Origin: Bog-473 sp963726005
Lineage (GTDB): Bacteria > Actinomycetota > Acidimicrobiia > Acidimicrobiales > RAAP-2
Direction: 5' to 3'
DNA: 64,000 nucleotides
Assembly: GCA_963726005.1 (NCBI GenBank)
Contig: CAVSAT010000002.1
Coordinates: forward strand, 310,001-374,000
Part shown: piece by piece, positions 41,884 through 49,964 of the stretch
Numbering within the stretch: position 1 is the first letter of the stretch
Layout of the letters: each line of letters opens with the position of its first letter
Notes under the pieces: generated by a model
Told to the model about the DNA's origin: nothing
Databases searched by the model: none
Seen by the model: only the letters and a program-made list of their open reading frames with translations
Made by a program: the position numbers and the translations under genes

Positions 41884-43560
41884 TCAGACGATGAGCACCA
41901 CGGGCACGATCATCGGCCGCCGCCGCGTGCGCTCGCCCACGAACTTGCCCAACGCCTTGCGGGTGTGGCGGCTGAGGACGTCGATGTCATGTGCCCCGTC
42001 GCGCATGGCCTGGGTCACGGCTGCCGCGACCACCTCGCTGGCCTCCTCCAGGAGCTCCTCGGCCTCGGGTGCGTAGACCCAACCCCTCGTCTCGATCACC
42101 GGGGGGCAGCTGAGCTTGCTCTGCTGGCGGTCGACCGTGACGACGGCCATGACCACGCCTTCCTCGGCCAGCTTCTTGCGGTCGCGCAGCACGCCGTGCT
42201 CGATGTCGCCCACCGTGCCGTCGACGTAGACGTAGCCGGCCGGCACCCGGCCGTCCCGGGCGATGCCCTTGGCATCGAGCTGGATCACGTCACCGTCCTC
42301 GCACAGGAGCACCTTCGCCGGGTCGAGGCCCATGGACAGGGCCAGGCGGGCATGGTGCACCATGTGGCGGAACTCGCCGTGCACGGGGACGAAGCACTCC
42401 GGCTCGGTCACCGCGATCAGGGTGCGCAGCTCCCCCTGGCGGGCGTGCCCGCTGACGTGGACGGCCTCGGCACCGGAGTGCACGACCTCGGCTCCCCGGC
42501 GGTGCAGGTCGTCGATCACCTGGCCGACGGACCACTCGTTGCCCGGAATGGGGTGGGCGCTGATGATGACAACGTCGTCCTCGCCGATGCGCAGCCACTT
42601 GTTCTCGCCCGTGGCCATGAGGGACAGGGCCGACATGGGCTCGCCCTGGGAGCCCGTCGAGATCACGCAGACCTCGCCGGGCGGGAGGTCGTCGACGTCC
42701 TCGATGTCCACCTGCACGCCGTCGGGGATGCTGATGATTCCGAGCCGCGTCCCAAGCTCGACGTTCTTGCCCATGGACCGGCCGAGGGTGGCCACCTTGC
42801 GGCCATTGGCCACGGCGGCATCGATGATCTGCTGCACCCGGTGCATGTGGCTGGCGAAGCAGGCCACCACGATGCGCTTGCCGGACTGGGCCGCAAAGAC
42901 CCGGCGCAGCGACACGCCCACCGAGGATTCCGACTCGGTGAAGCCGGGCTCCTCCGCGTTGGTGGAGTCTGACAGGAGGAGGCGGATGCCCTGGGTCTTG
43001 GCCAGCTCCCCCATGCGGGACATGTCCGTGCGTCGCCCGTCGACCGGTTGTAGATCGAGCTTGAAGTCCCCCGAGTGGAGGATCACGCCCTGCGGGGTGT
43101 GGAACGCGATGGCCATCGCCTCGGGCACCGAGTGCGTCACCGGGATGAACTCGACGTCGCAGGCGCCGATCTTCAGCCGTTCCCCGTCCGCCACCGGGAT
43201 GAATGTGGTGTTCCCCGCCAGCCCAGCTTCGTCGATGCGGTGCCGGGCCAGACCGACGGTCAGCTCGGAGCCGTAGATGGGCGCGTGGATCTCTCGGAGC
43301 AGGTAGGCGAGTCCGCCCGTGTGGTCCTCGTGGCCGTGCGTGAGTACGATCCCGTCCACCCGGTCCTTGCGGTCGTGCAGGTACGTGAACTCGGGCAGGA
43401 CCAGGTCGATGCCCGGCATGTCGGGCTCGGGGAACATGATCCCGCAGTCGAGAATGACGATCCGCCCTTCGACCTCTATGCAGGCACAGTTGCGGCCGAT
43501 CTCGCCCAGTCCGCCCAGGAAGACGACCCGGACCGGCTTTGGCTTGCTGCGATCAGCCAA
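41884..43560 (-). CDS. rnj: ribonuclease J
   Basis: A 558-residue metallo-beta-lactamase/beta-CASP RNase. The zinc motif is LTHGHEDHTGGLAYLL, with later VIPTHS-like (FIPVTHSVPEAM) and GDFKLD, and beta-CASP STGSQGEPMSAL and HVSGHA. A C-terminal domain ends PMIVPVVLIV. It acts as 5'-3' exo- and endonuclease in mRNA and rRNA processing. The start is TTG 43560, overlapping the dapA stop by 8 bases; this gives the standard length. dapA-rnj is a conserved actinobacterial pair. Confidence 0.95.
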   Translation of the reverse strand: MADRSKPKPVRVVFLGGLGEIGRNCACIEVEGRIVILDCGIMFPEPDMPGIDLVLPEFTYLHDRKDRVDGIVLTHGHEDHTGGLAYLLREIHAPIYGSELTVGLARHRIDEAGLAGNTTFIPVADGERLKIGACDVEFIPVTHSVPEAMAIAFHTPQGVILHSGDFKLDLQPVDGRRTDMSRMGELAKTQGIRLLLSDSTNAEEPGFTESESSVGVSLRRVFAAQSGKRIVVACFASHMHRVQQIIDAAVANGRKVATLGRSMGKNVELGTRLGIISIPDGVQVDIEDVDDLPPGEVCVISTGSQGEPMSALSLMATGENKWLRIGEDDVVIISAHPIPGNEWSVGQVIDDLHRRGAEVVHSGAEAVHVSGHARQGELRTLIAVTEPECFVPVHGEFRHMVHHARLALSMGLDPAKVLLCEDGDVIQLDAKGIARDGRVPAGYVYVDGTVGDIEHGVLRDRKKLAEEGVVMAVVTVDRQQSKLSCPPVIETRGWVYAPEAEELLEEASEVVAAAVTQAMRDGAHDIDVLSRHTRKALGKFVGERTRRRPMIVPVVLIV

Positions 43561-44483
43561 GCGGGGCGACCGTGACCGCGGGAGCGCCGACGGCGGCGAG
43601 GACCTTGGCCGCTTGGGCGTCGAGCTCGGGGGTGGCCGCGCCCATCGGCAGGCGGCACTGGCCGACCTTGAGGCCCAGCGCGCGCATGGCGGCTTTGGCC
43701 GGCAGCGGGTTGGGGTAGTCGGGGGTGGACTCGAAGTCGAAGGAGTCGAGCAGCTCGGCGTTGCCGGCGATCGCAGTGTCAAGATCGCCGGCGAGGAAGG
43801 CGTCGATCACGGCGCGCAACTGGGGCCCGACCCAGTGCGACGCGACACTGATCAAACCCACGGCACCGACGGCGAGGAGGGGCAGCGTCATCACGTCGTC
43901 TCCGCTGTAGATCTCGAAGCCCGCCGGCACCTGCGCCGCCAGATGTGCCGTCGTCGGCGCGTCGCCCGCCGCGTCCTTCAGCGCCACGATGGCGGGTACC
44001 TCGCGCGCCAGGCGCAGCATGGTCGGGGTGGCGATGCGCCGGCCGGAGCGGACCGGGATGTCGTAGAGCACGACGGGCAGGCTGCCCGCGGCCTCGGCCA
44101 CTGTCCGGAAGTGCTCGTAGAGGCCCGCCTGCGACGGCCGGTTGTAGTACGGGGTGACGACGAGCACACCGTCGACCCCGCAGGGCCCGGCCTGCCGCGT
44201 GCAGCGCGACGGAGTGTGCCGTGTCGTTGGAGCCCGTGCCGGCGATGACCGGGATCGTGACGGCCTCCGCCACGGCACGCCACAGCGCGATCTTCTCGTC
44301 GTCGCTGAGCACCGAGCTCTCGCCCGTGGAGCCCGTGAGCACCAGCCCGTCGCTGCCGTGCGAAGCGAGCCAGCGCGCCAGCGCCACGGCGGCGGGGAGG
44401 TCGAGCTCGCCGGCGTCGTCGAAAGGGGTCACCATGGCGGTGATCACCCGCCCGAAGCGAGGCGAGTCCTGCGCGGGGCTCAT
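43553..44483 (-). CDS. dapA: 4-hydroxy-tetrahydrodipicolinate synthase, one apparent frameshift
   Basis: A TIM-barrel aldolase. The first frame reads VITAMVTPFDDAGELDLPAA and GTGSNDTAHSVALHAAGRA, then fails near 44185. The second frame continues CGVDGVLVVTPYYNRP (catalytic Tyr) and IVALKDAAGD (Schiff-base Lys) to the stop. Removing one C in the GGGCCC run at 44183-44188 gives about 309 residues. DapA condenses aspartate semialdehyde with pyruvate and is essential for DAP, so the break is probably a sequencing error. Its end overlaps rnj. Confidence 0.87.
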
Positions 44484-44515
44484 TGCCCCCTCAATCTACC
44501 AGCAGTGCGTCGCGC

Positions 44516-45673
44516 TCAGGCGACCTGCCGATCAGCCGGCGATCCGTCGGCGAAGGCGTCCTCCTCCTCGGTGGAGTCGCTCAGGTTCTCGAAGGCGATC
44601 GCTCCCATTTCGGTGAACTTGGTGCGCAACCAACCGTCGGCGGCGTCGAGCAGTCCGAGCTTCTTGAGGTTGGGGACGATCTTGGAGAACAACAGGATCT
44701 GAAAGTCGTCCCGCTCCGGCGCCGCCGACATGACCTTGACCACGTCTGCGGTCGGGACCTCCAAGCGCTCCCACACCTCCTGCATGGCCATGCGGTCCTT
44801 CATCCGGATGGCGGCCTCGAAGGCGAACTCCTGGCGCTCGCGCAGTTCGGCGGCGCTGAGCTCCTTGTAGTACTCCTGCAGGCTCAGCACGCCGAAGGCC
44901 ACGTGGCGCGCCTCGTCGGCCATCACGTAGCGCAGCAGCTTCTTCAGCAGCGGCTCGGTCGTCAGCGTGTGGATGAACCCGAAGGCGGCCAGCGCCAGCC
45001 CCTCGACCATGATCTGCATGCCCAGGTAGGTCATGTCCCAGCGGGAGTCCGACACGATGTCGTCGAGCAGGAGCCCGAGGTGGGCGTTCATCGGGTAATG
45101 GCCCGACAACTTCTCGTCGAGGTACTTGGAGAAGACCTCGACGTGGCGCGCCTCGTCCATCACCTGCGTGGCCGCGTAGTACTTGGCGTCGATCCACGGG
45201 ACGGTCTCGACGATCTTGGCCGTGCAGAGCAGCGCGCCCTGCTCGCCGTGCATGAACTGCGACAGCAACCAGTTCTGGTTCTCGATCCCGAACTGTACGA
45301 AGCGCTTGTCGTCCCACTTCTCGAGCACGGTGCCGGCTAGGGCGGCCTCGTCCCACTGCATCTGGGCGGGGTTGGCCTCCGCGTTGGCGATCACGACCTG
45401 CTCCTGGTCGACCTCAATCGACCAGTCCAGATCGGTCTGTGCGTTCCACTGCGCCTTCTTGGCCTTCTCGTACAGCTTGTCGAGCTGCGGCTTGGCCCCT
45501 TTCTGGTAGTCCCAGGTGAACTCGGCCGGGCAATTGTCGGGCACGCGGTGGAAGCCCTCGACGTCGTAGTGGCCGACCAGGCCCAGCACCGCCTCGAGGT
45601 CGTCGATGCTCTCCCGGCCGATCAGCTCGAGGTTGGACCTCAGCTGCTCGTGGTTCTCGTCGAGTGTGGTCAT
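44516..45673 (-). CDS. ferritin-like diiron protein (R2/AurF-like helical fold)
   Basis: A 385-residue helical protein. Two ExxH-type metal boxes, QVMDEARHVEVFSKYL and YVMADEARHVAFGVLSL, with upstream glutamates (MHGEQGALLCTAKIVE and QIMVEGLALAAFG), match a four-helix diiron site. Similar proteins are annotated as ferritin-like or aminobenzoate-oxygenase-like; the substrate is unknown. ATG 45673 overlaps the stop of the upstream TetR gene by 4 bases (ATGA), so expression is tied to that repressor. Confidence 0.85.
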   Translation of the reverse strand: MTTLDENHEQLRSNLELIGRESIDDLEAVLGLVGHYDVEGFHRVPDNCPAEFTWDYQKGAKPQLDKLYEKAKKAQWNAQTDLDWSIEVDQEQVVIANAEANPAQMQWDEAALAGTVLEKWDDKRFVQFGIENQNWLLSQFMHGEQGALLCTAKIVETVPWIDAKYYAATQVMDEARHVEVFSKYLDEKLSGHYPMNAHLGLLLDDIVSDSRWDMTYLGMQIMVEGLALAAFGFIHTLTTEPLLKKLLRYVMADEARHVAFGVLSLQEYYKELSAAELRERQEFAFEAAIRMKDRMAMQEVWERLEVPTADVVKVMSAAPERDDFQILLFSKIVPNLKKLGLLDAADGWLRTKFTEMGAIAFENLSDSTEEEDAFADGSPADRQVA

Positions 45674-46434
45674 TGCGCCGCCCCCTTGGTGGTTGGTCGC
45701 GTCGGTTGGTTGGGTCTGCATGCACGGTTGGAACTTGAGATGGATCCGGACGAAGAGCCGGCATCGTTGCGCAGGGCGAGGATGCCGGGGAGGACGAAGG
45801 CCCGCACGAGGGAGCGGGTGTCGGAGGGACGGGTGAGATCGGCGTAGGGCGAGGGGTCCGAGCAGTAGGCCAGGACGATGCGCACGGCCCACTCGGCTGC
45901 CCTCGAGGCCTGCTCGGGCGCGAGCCAGCGGGCGAAGAACGGCGCCGCCAGGTCGCCGGCGACGAGCAGGACCCGATCGAGCTCGCTGAACGTGAGGAAG
46001 GGCAGGATGGCCCCGGGCTCGTGCTCCAGCAGGTAGCCCAGGGCCCCGTGCGACCGGAGCCGGCGGGCCCCCTCGACCATGCCGGCCACGAGCACGTCCT
46101 CGAGGTCGGTCGCCTCGCCCATGGCGACCGCCAGCGACGAGAACAGCCGGGCCACCTCGGTCTCGACGACCGCGGCGAGGATGCCCTCCTTGCCCTGCGG
46201 GAAGGTCCGGTAGACGGTGGCCCGGGACAGGCCGGCGGCACGGGCGATGTCGTCCACCGTGGTCTTGGCGATCCCCTGGCGGGCCAGGCAGCCCAGCGCC
46301 CCGTCGACGATGCGGACCCTGGTCGACGAACGGTCGTCGGCGCCCAGGTGGCGGACGACGCCGTCGCGCCGTCCCGTCAGGGTGCGAGTTCGACCTGCCT
46401 CAAGTGGTGTCGCAGCGGTAGCCACCGATGACAC
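45670..46434 (-). CDS. TetR-family repressor coupled to the ferritin-like gene
   Basis: A 254-residue regulator. The HTH is KTTVDDIARAAGLSRATVYR, followed by TFPQGKEGILAAVV. Its C-terminal domain is helical and ends in a low-complexity tail (GSSSGSISSSNRACRPNQPT). It has an N-terminal extension of about 35 residues before the HTH. It overlaps the ferritin-like gene start, and a candidate operator stands just upstream, so it probably controls its own two-gene operon. Ligand unknown. Confidence 0.9.
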   Translation of the reverse strand: MSSVATAATPLEAGRTRTLTGRRDGVVRHLGADDRSSTRVRIVDGALGCLARQGIAKTTVDDIARAAGLSRATVYRTFPQGKEGILAAVVETEVARLFSSLAVAMGEATDLEDVLVAGMVEGARRLRSHGALGYLLEHEPGAILPFLTFSELDRVLLVAGDLAAPFFARWLAPEQASRAAEWAVRIVLAYCSDPSPYADLTRPSDTRSLVRAFVLPGILALRNDAGSSSGSISSSNRACRPNQPTRPTTKGAAQ

Positions 46435-46461
46435 AGTATGGCGATTTTTGTCTCACTGTCA
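46429..46461. promoter_or_regulatory. candidate TetR operator (imperfect inverted repeat)
   Basis: TGACACAGT (46429-46437) and CACTGTCA (46454-46461) are near-inverted half-sites around an A/T-rich 16-base centre, placed over the start of the tetR gene in the 39-base gap. One base differs between the half-sites. Confidence 0.4.
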
Positions 46462-46473
46462 ACCAATGGTGGC

Positions 46474-47352
46474 TCAACTGAGGCTCACGTGGCCCGGGGC
46501 GACGCCCGTGATCAGGAAAGCCAGCAGGGCGACGGTCGCCGCACTGACCCCGATCGTGACGGCCAGCTCGGCCGTGCGGTCCCGCAGGCTCCCGGCGTAG
46601 TCGTAGGCGAAGGCGAGCACGCCACCCGTCACCAGCCCGCCCAGGTGGGCGCGCCAGTCGATGTTGCCCGAGAAGCCGATGAGGAAGTTGAGCACCAGCA
46701 GACCGACGACCGGGGCCATGGGCAGGCGGCGGCGCGCCGCCAGCACCACGTAGGCGCCCATGACGCCCATGATGGCGCCGGAGGCACCGATGCCCGCCGC
46801 GTTGGGCTGGCTGAGGAGGTAGGAGGCCACGCTCCCGCCGAGACCCGCGAGCAGGTACAGGACGAGGAAGCGGGCCTTGCCGAGCAACACCTCGACCGCC
46901 GGACCCACGATGATCAGGGCGATCATGTTGAAGAAGATGTGCAAGAAGCTGGCGTGCAGCCACATGGCGGTGAAGGCCCGGTAGTACTGGCCGTTCACGT
47001 GCACCATGAGCGGCCACATGGCGTAGCGGTCGACGACCCGCAGGTTGTTGCCGAAGTCCTCGAGGAAGAACACCACGACGTTGACCGCGATGATGGCGAG
47101 CACGATCGGTGTCGGGTTGGTGGAGCCGACCGCGCCGGTCCGACCCGGGCTGCTGTGCGTGAACGCCGGGACCTGGCGCGAGCGTTTCGCACCCTCGGAC
47201 GTGCAGGCCGGGCACTGCCAGCCGACGGAGGCCTGCACCATGCAGTCCGTGCAGATGGGGCGGTCACAGTGCGCGCAGGCCACCGATGCCGCCCGGTCGG
47301 GGTGGCGGTAGCACGGTGGTGGCGGCGCGGGCTCGGGATGCGGGCCGCTCAC
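46474..47352 (-). CDS. rhomboid intramembrane serine protease with an N-terminal zinc-binding domain
   Basis: A 292-residue protein. The start is GTG 47352, which overlaps the tetR stop (GTGA). A B-box-like zinc domain (CYRHPDRAASVACAHCDRP, then CTDC and CPAC) precedes six membrane helices. The catalytic Ser is in GIGASGAIMGVMGAY and the catalytic His in DWRAHLGGLVTG; HASFLHIFFNM is also kept. It cleaves proteins within membranes; the substrate is unknown. It follows dapB-tetR in a coupled unit. Confidence 0.92.
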   Translation of the reverse strand: MSGPHPEPAPPPPCYRHPDRAASVACAHCDRPICTDCMVQASVGWQCPACTSEGAKRSRQVPAFTHSSPGRTGAVGSTNPTPIVLAIIAVNVVVFFLEDFGNNLRVVDRYAMWPLMVHVNGQYYRAFTAMWLHASFLHIFFNMIALIIVGPAVEVLLGKARFLVLYLLAGLGGSVASYLLSQPNAAGIGASGAIMGVMGAYVVLAARRRLPMAPVVGLLVLNFLIGFSGNIDWRAHLGGLVTGGVLAFAYDYAGSLRDRTAELAVTIGVSAATVALLAFLITGVAPGHVSLS

Positions 47353-47909
47353 CGGATACCGGCCAGCAGCTCGGACCGGACCAGGAGCGACACCTGCTCG
47401 GGATCGTTGAGATCCCAGCGCCCGGGCGAGCTGAGGTACGACAACGCCATCCGGGCCAGGAAGTCCGACGCCACGTCGAGATCGCGGCCCTCGGCCACTC
47501 CGTGCCGGACGAGGTACGGCGCGAGGAAGTCGGCCACCAGGGTGTGCGTCTGGTCGGCCTCGGTGGTGAGCCTCGGCAACAGGACGTCGGGCTCCGTCAC
47601 CAGGATGCGCTGGAGCACCTCGTGCTCCACGAGGGCCCGGTGGGCGAACACGAGCCCGCGCTCCATGACCTCCTCCAGGGTGTCGGCGTCGGAGACCTCC
47701 TCGTAGAGCCGCAGGAAGAAGCGCGCGAACTCCCACCCGACCACGGCTGAGATCAGCTCGTCGCGGCCCCCGGGGAAGTAGCGGTACACCGTCGCCCGCG
47801 AGACACCCGCCTCGCGCGCCGCGTCCTCCACGGTGGTCTTGGCCAGGCCCCAGCGAGCCACGCAGGCGTAGGTTGCCTGGAGGAGCCGCTCGCGGACGTC
47901 GGGGTTCAC
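47349..47909 (-). CDS. TetR-family transcriptional regulator
   Basis: A 186-residue repressor. The HTH is KTTVEDAAREAGVSRATVYRYF, with a helical ligand domain. It starts at GTG 47909, overlapping the dapB stop by 4 bases, and its stop overlaps the rhomboid start by 4 bases. It resembles the downstream TetR in HTH sequence, suggesting a related ancestor. No operator is evident at its start because it lies inside the coding run. Confidence 0.9.
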   Translation of the reverse strand: MNPDVRERLLQATYACVARWGLAKTTVEDAAREAGVSRATVYRYFPGGRDELISAVVGWEFARFFLRLYEEVSDADTLEEVMERGLVFAHRALVEHEVLQRILVTEPDVLLPRLTTEADQTHTLVADFLAPYLVRHGVAEGRDLDVASDFLARMALSYLSSPGRWDLNDPEQVSLLVRSELLAGIR

Positions 47910-48691
47910 AACCCGAGCAAGGCCTCGAGGCCCACGGTGAGGCCCGGGCGGCCGGCCACCGAGCGGACGGCCAGGAGGACGCCCGGCATGAAGGAACGAC
48001 GGTCGTAGGAGTCGTGGCGGATGCTCAGGCTCTGACCCGCCGCACCGAAGATGACCTCTTCGTGCGCGACGAGGCCCGGCAGGCGCACCGAGTGCAGGCG
48101 GACACCGTCGGGGCCTTCGGCGCCACGTGCGCCCGGCAGCACGACCTCCGTGGTCGGGTCGGGGGGTAGGGGGCCGCTGCCGGCGGCGCGGCGGGCCGCC
48201 GCGATGGCCGCCGCCGTGTGCATGGCCGTGCCCGAGGGTGCGTCGCGCTTCGCGTCGTGGTGGAGCTCAATGACCTCGACGCCCTCCATGTGCGGCGCGG
48301 CGATGCGGCACAGGTGCATCAGCAGGACCGCGCCGACGGCGAAGTTGGCCACGACGATCGCGTTGGCGTCGCTCCCCTCGAACTGCATGGCCACGTCGGC
48401 CAGGTCGGCGTCGGAGAGCCCGCTCGTGCCGATGACGGCGTGGATTCCCTGGTGCGCGTAGTGCGGGGCGTTGTGGCGCACCGCCTCCGCGATCGTGAAG
48501 TCGACGACCACGTGGGCACCGAGGTCGGAGAGCGCGTTGACCTCACCGACGATGGTGCGGCCGTTGGCGTCATCCCCCACGTGTGCGGGGTCGACCGCTG
48601 CCACCAGCTCCATGTCGGGCGCGTCGGACACGGCTCGACACACCTCTTGGCCCATGCGACCGCCGGCGCCGACCACACCGACCCTGTGCAT
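47906..48691 (-). CDS. dapB: 4-hydroxy-tetrahydrodipicolinate reductase
   Basis: A 261-residue enzyme. The dinucleotide motif VGVVGAGGRMGQEVCRAV starts it; GTSGLSDADL and the catalytic ELHHDAKRDAPSGTA (His and Lys) follow. It reduces the DapA product with NAD(P)H. It is first of a dapB-tetR-rhomboid coupled set and 10 bases from the M16 peptidase stop. Length normal. Confidence 0.96.
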   Translation of the reverse strand: MHRVGVVGAGGRMGQEVCRAVSDAPDMELVAAVDPAHVGDDANGRTIVGEVNALSDLGAHVVVDFTIAEAVRHNAPHYAHQGIHAVIGTSGLSDADLADVAMQFEGSDANAIVVANFAVGAVLLMHLCRIAAPHMEGVEVIELHHDAKRDAPSGTAMHTAAAIAAARRAAGSGPLPPDPTTEVVLPGARGAEGPDGVRLHSVRLPGLVAHEEVIFGAAGQSLSIRHDSYDRRSFMPGVLLAVRSVAGRPGLTVGLEALLGL

Positions 48692-48701
48692 GGCCTGCAG
48701 G

Positions 48702-49964
48702 CTACCGGGCGGCCAGCGCGGGCAGGTGCGACTCGAAGTCGCGTGCGTCGAAGGGACCGACGGCGCTCAGTGCGCGCGGCGACTGCACGAGCTCGACCGC
48801 GGCCTGGAGTACCTGCGCGCCGTCGACGGTGTCGATTCGCGCCAGGATCTCGTCGACCGAGAGCACCTCGTCGTGCAGCAGGAGCGAGGCGCCGATGCGG
48901 CTCATGCGTGCGCCCGAGTCCTCTCCCGACAGCAGCATCTCGGCGCGCAGGTTGCCCTTGGCCACCGCAAGCTCCCGCTCGGTGATGCCGTCGGTCGCGA
49001 GCAGGTCGAGCTCCTCGTTGACGATGCGCAGGACCTCGTCCACGTGCTCGGGTGCCGTTCCCACCACGACGGCCAGGGAGCCGGCGTCCGCGTAGGCGGC
49101 CCGCTCCGACCACACCGAGTACGCGAGGCCGCGTTGCTCGCGTACCTTCTGGAAGAGCCGGCTCGAGAGCCCGCCGCCGAGGACGTGGTTGAGGACGGCC
49201 AGCGACCACCGGCGCTCGTCGAACCGGTCGACCGAGCGGGTCCCGTACACGAGGTGCGCCTGCTCGGTGGGCCGGCGCAGCACGTCGAGCGCCACCACCT
49301 CCGGTCCCGGCGCGGTGCGGGCGGGCACGTCGCCGCCGGAGGTCCCGGCGAAGCGCCGCTCCAGGTCTGCCGCGACTGCCTCGTGCGTGCAGTCGCCGGC
49401 GACGGAGACGACCATGTTGGCGGGACGGTAGTGGTGCTCGAAGAAGCGGCTGATGTCCTCGCGCGAGATGGCCTGCACCGACGATGCCGTCCCGAGGGTG
49501 TCGCGCCCGAGCGGGTGACCGGGGAAGAGCTCGGACTGCCAGTGCTCCGACGCCAGGTCCGCCGGCTCGTCGGCGTGCATCAGGATCTCGTCGAGGATCA
49601 CGGTGCGCTCCGCCTCGATGTCCTCGGTCCGGAGTGCGGGCTGCCACATGATGTCGCTGAGGATGTCCAGCCCGAGCGCCAGGTGCTCGGAGAGGAGCCG
49701 CACGTAGAAGGTCGTGTACTCCTTGGTCGTGAAGGCGTTGCAGTCGCCGCCGACCTCGTCCAGGTCCTCGGCGATGGCCGCGGCGGAACGGCGCTCCGTT
49801 CCCTTGAAGAGGAGGTGCTCCAAGAAGTGCGACGCCCCGGCGAGCTCGCCGGGCTCGTCACGCGAGCCGGTGCCGACCCAGTAGGCGACCGCCACCGAGC
49901 GGACATCCGCCATGGTCTCGGTGACCAGACGGATGCCGCACGGCAGTGTCGATGTCTCGATCAA
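48702..49964 (-). CDS. M16 family zinc peptidase
   Basis: A 420-residue peptidase. The inverted zinc motif is HFLEHLLFKGTERRSA (His-x-x-Glu-His) and the third ligand Glu lies in ERTVILDEI. A second, non-catalytic M16 half completes the clamshell. It is a processing or clearance peptidase; substrates in Actinobacteria are unproven. Its start overlaps the pnp stop by 4 bases, a common order (pnp-M16-dapB). Confidence 0.93.
   Translation of the reverse strand: MIETSTLPCGIRLVTETMADVRSVAVAYWVGTGSRDEPGELAGASHFLEHLLFKGTERRSAAAIAEDLDEVGGDCNAFTTKEYTTFYVRLLSEHLALGLDILSDIMWQPALRTEDIEAERTVILDEILMHADEPADLASEHWQSELFPGHPLGRDTLGTASSVQAISREDISRFFEHHYRPANMVVSVAGDCTHEAVAADLERRFAGTSGGDVPARTAPGPEVVALDVLRRPTEQAHLVYGTRSVDRFDERRWSLAVLNHVLGGGLSSRLFQKVREQRGLAYSVWSERAAYADAGSLAVVVGTAPEHVDEVLRIVNEELDLLATDGITERELAVAKGNLRAEMLLSGEDSGARMSRIGASLLLHDEVLSVDEILARIDTVDGAQVLQAAVELVQSPRALSAVGPFDARDFESHLPALAAR

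Noticed and set aside
44150..44220. Programmed ribosomal frameshift in dapA
   Set aside because: No slippery heptamer or following pseudoknot is evident, dapA is not known to use frameshifting, and other genes here show similar one-base breaks.
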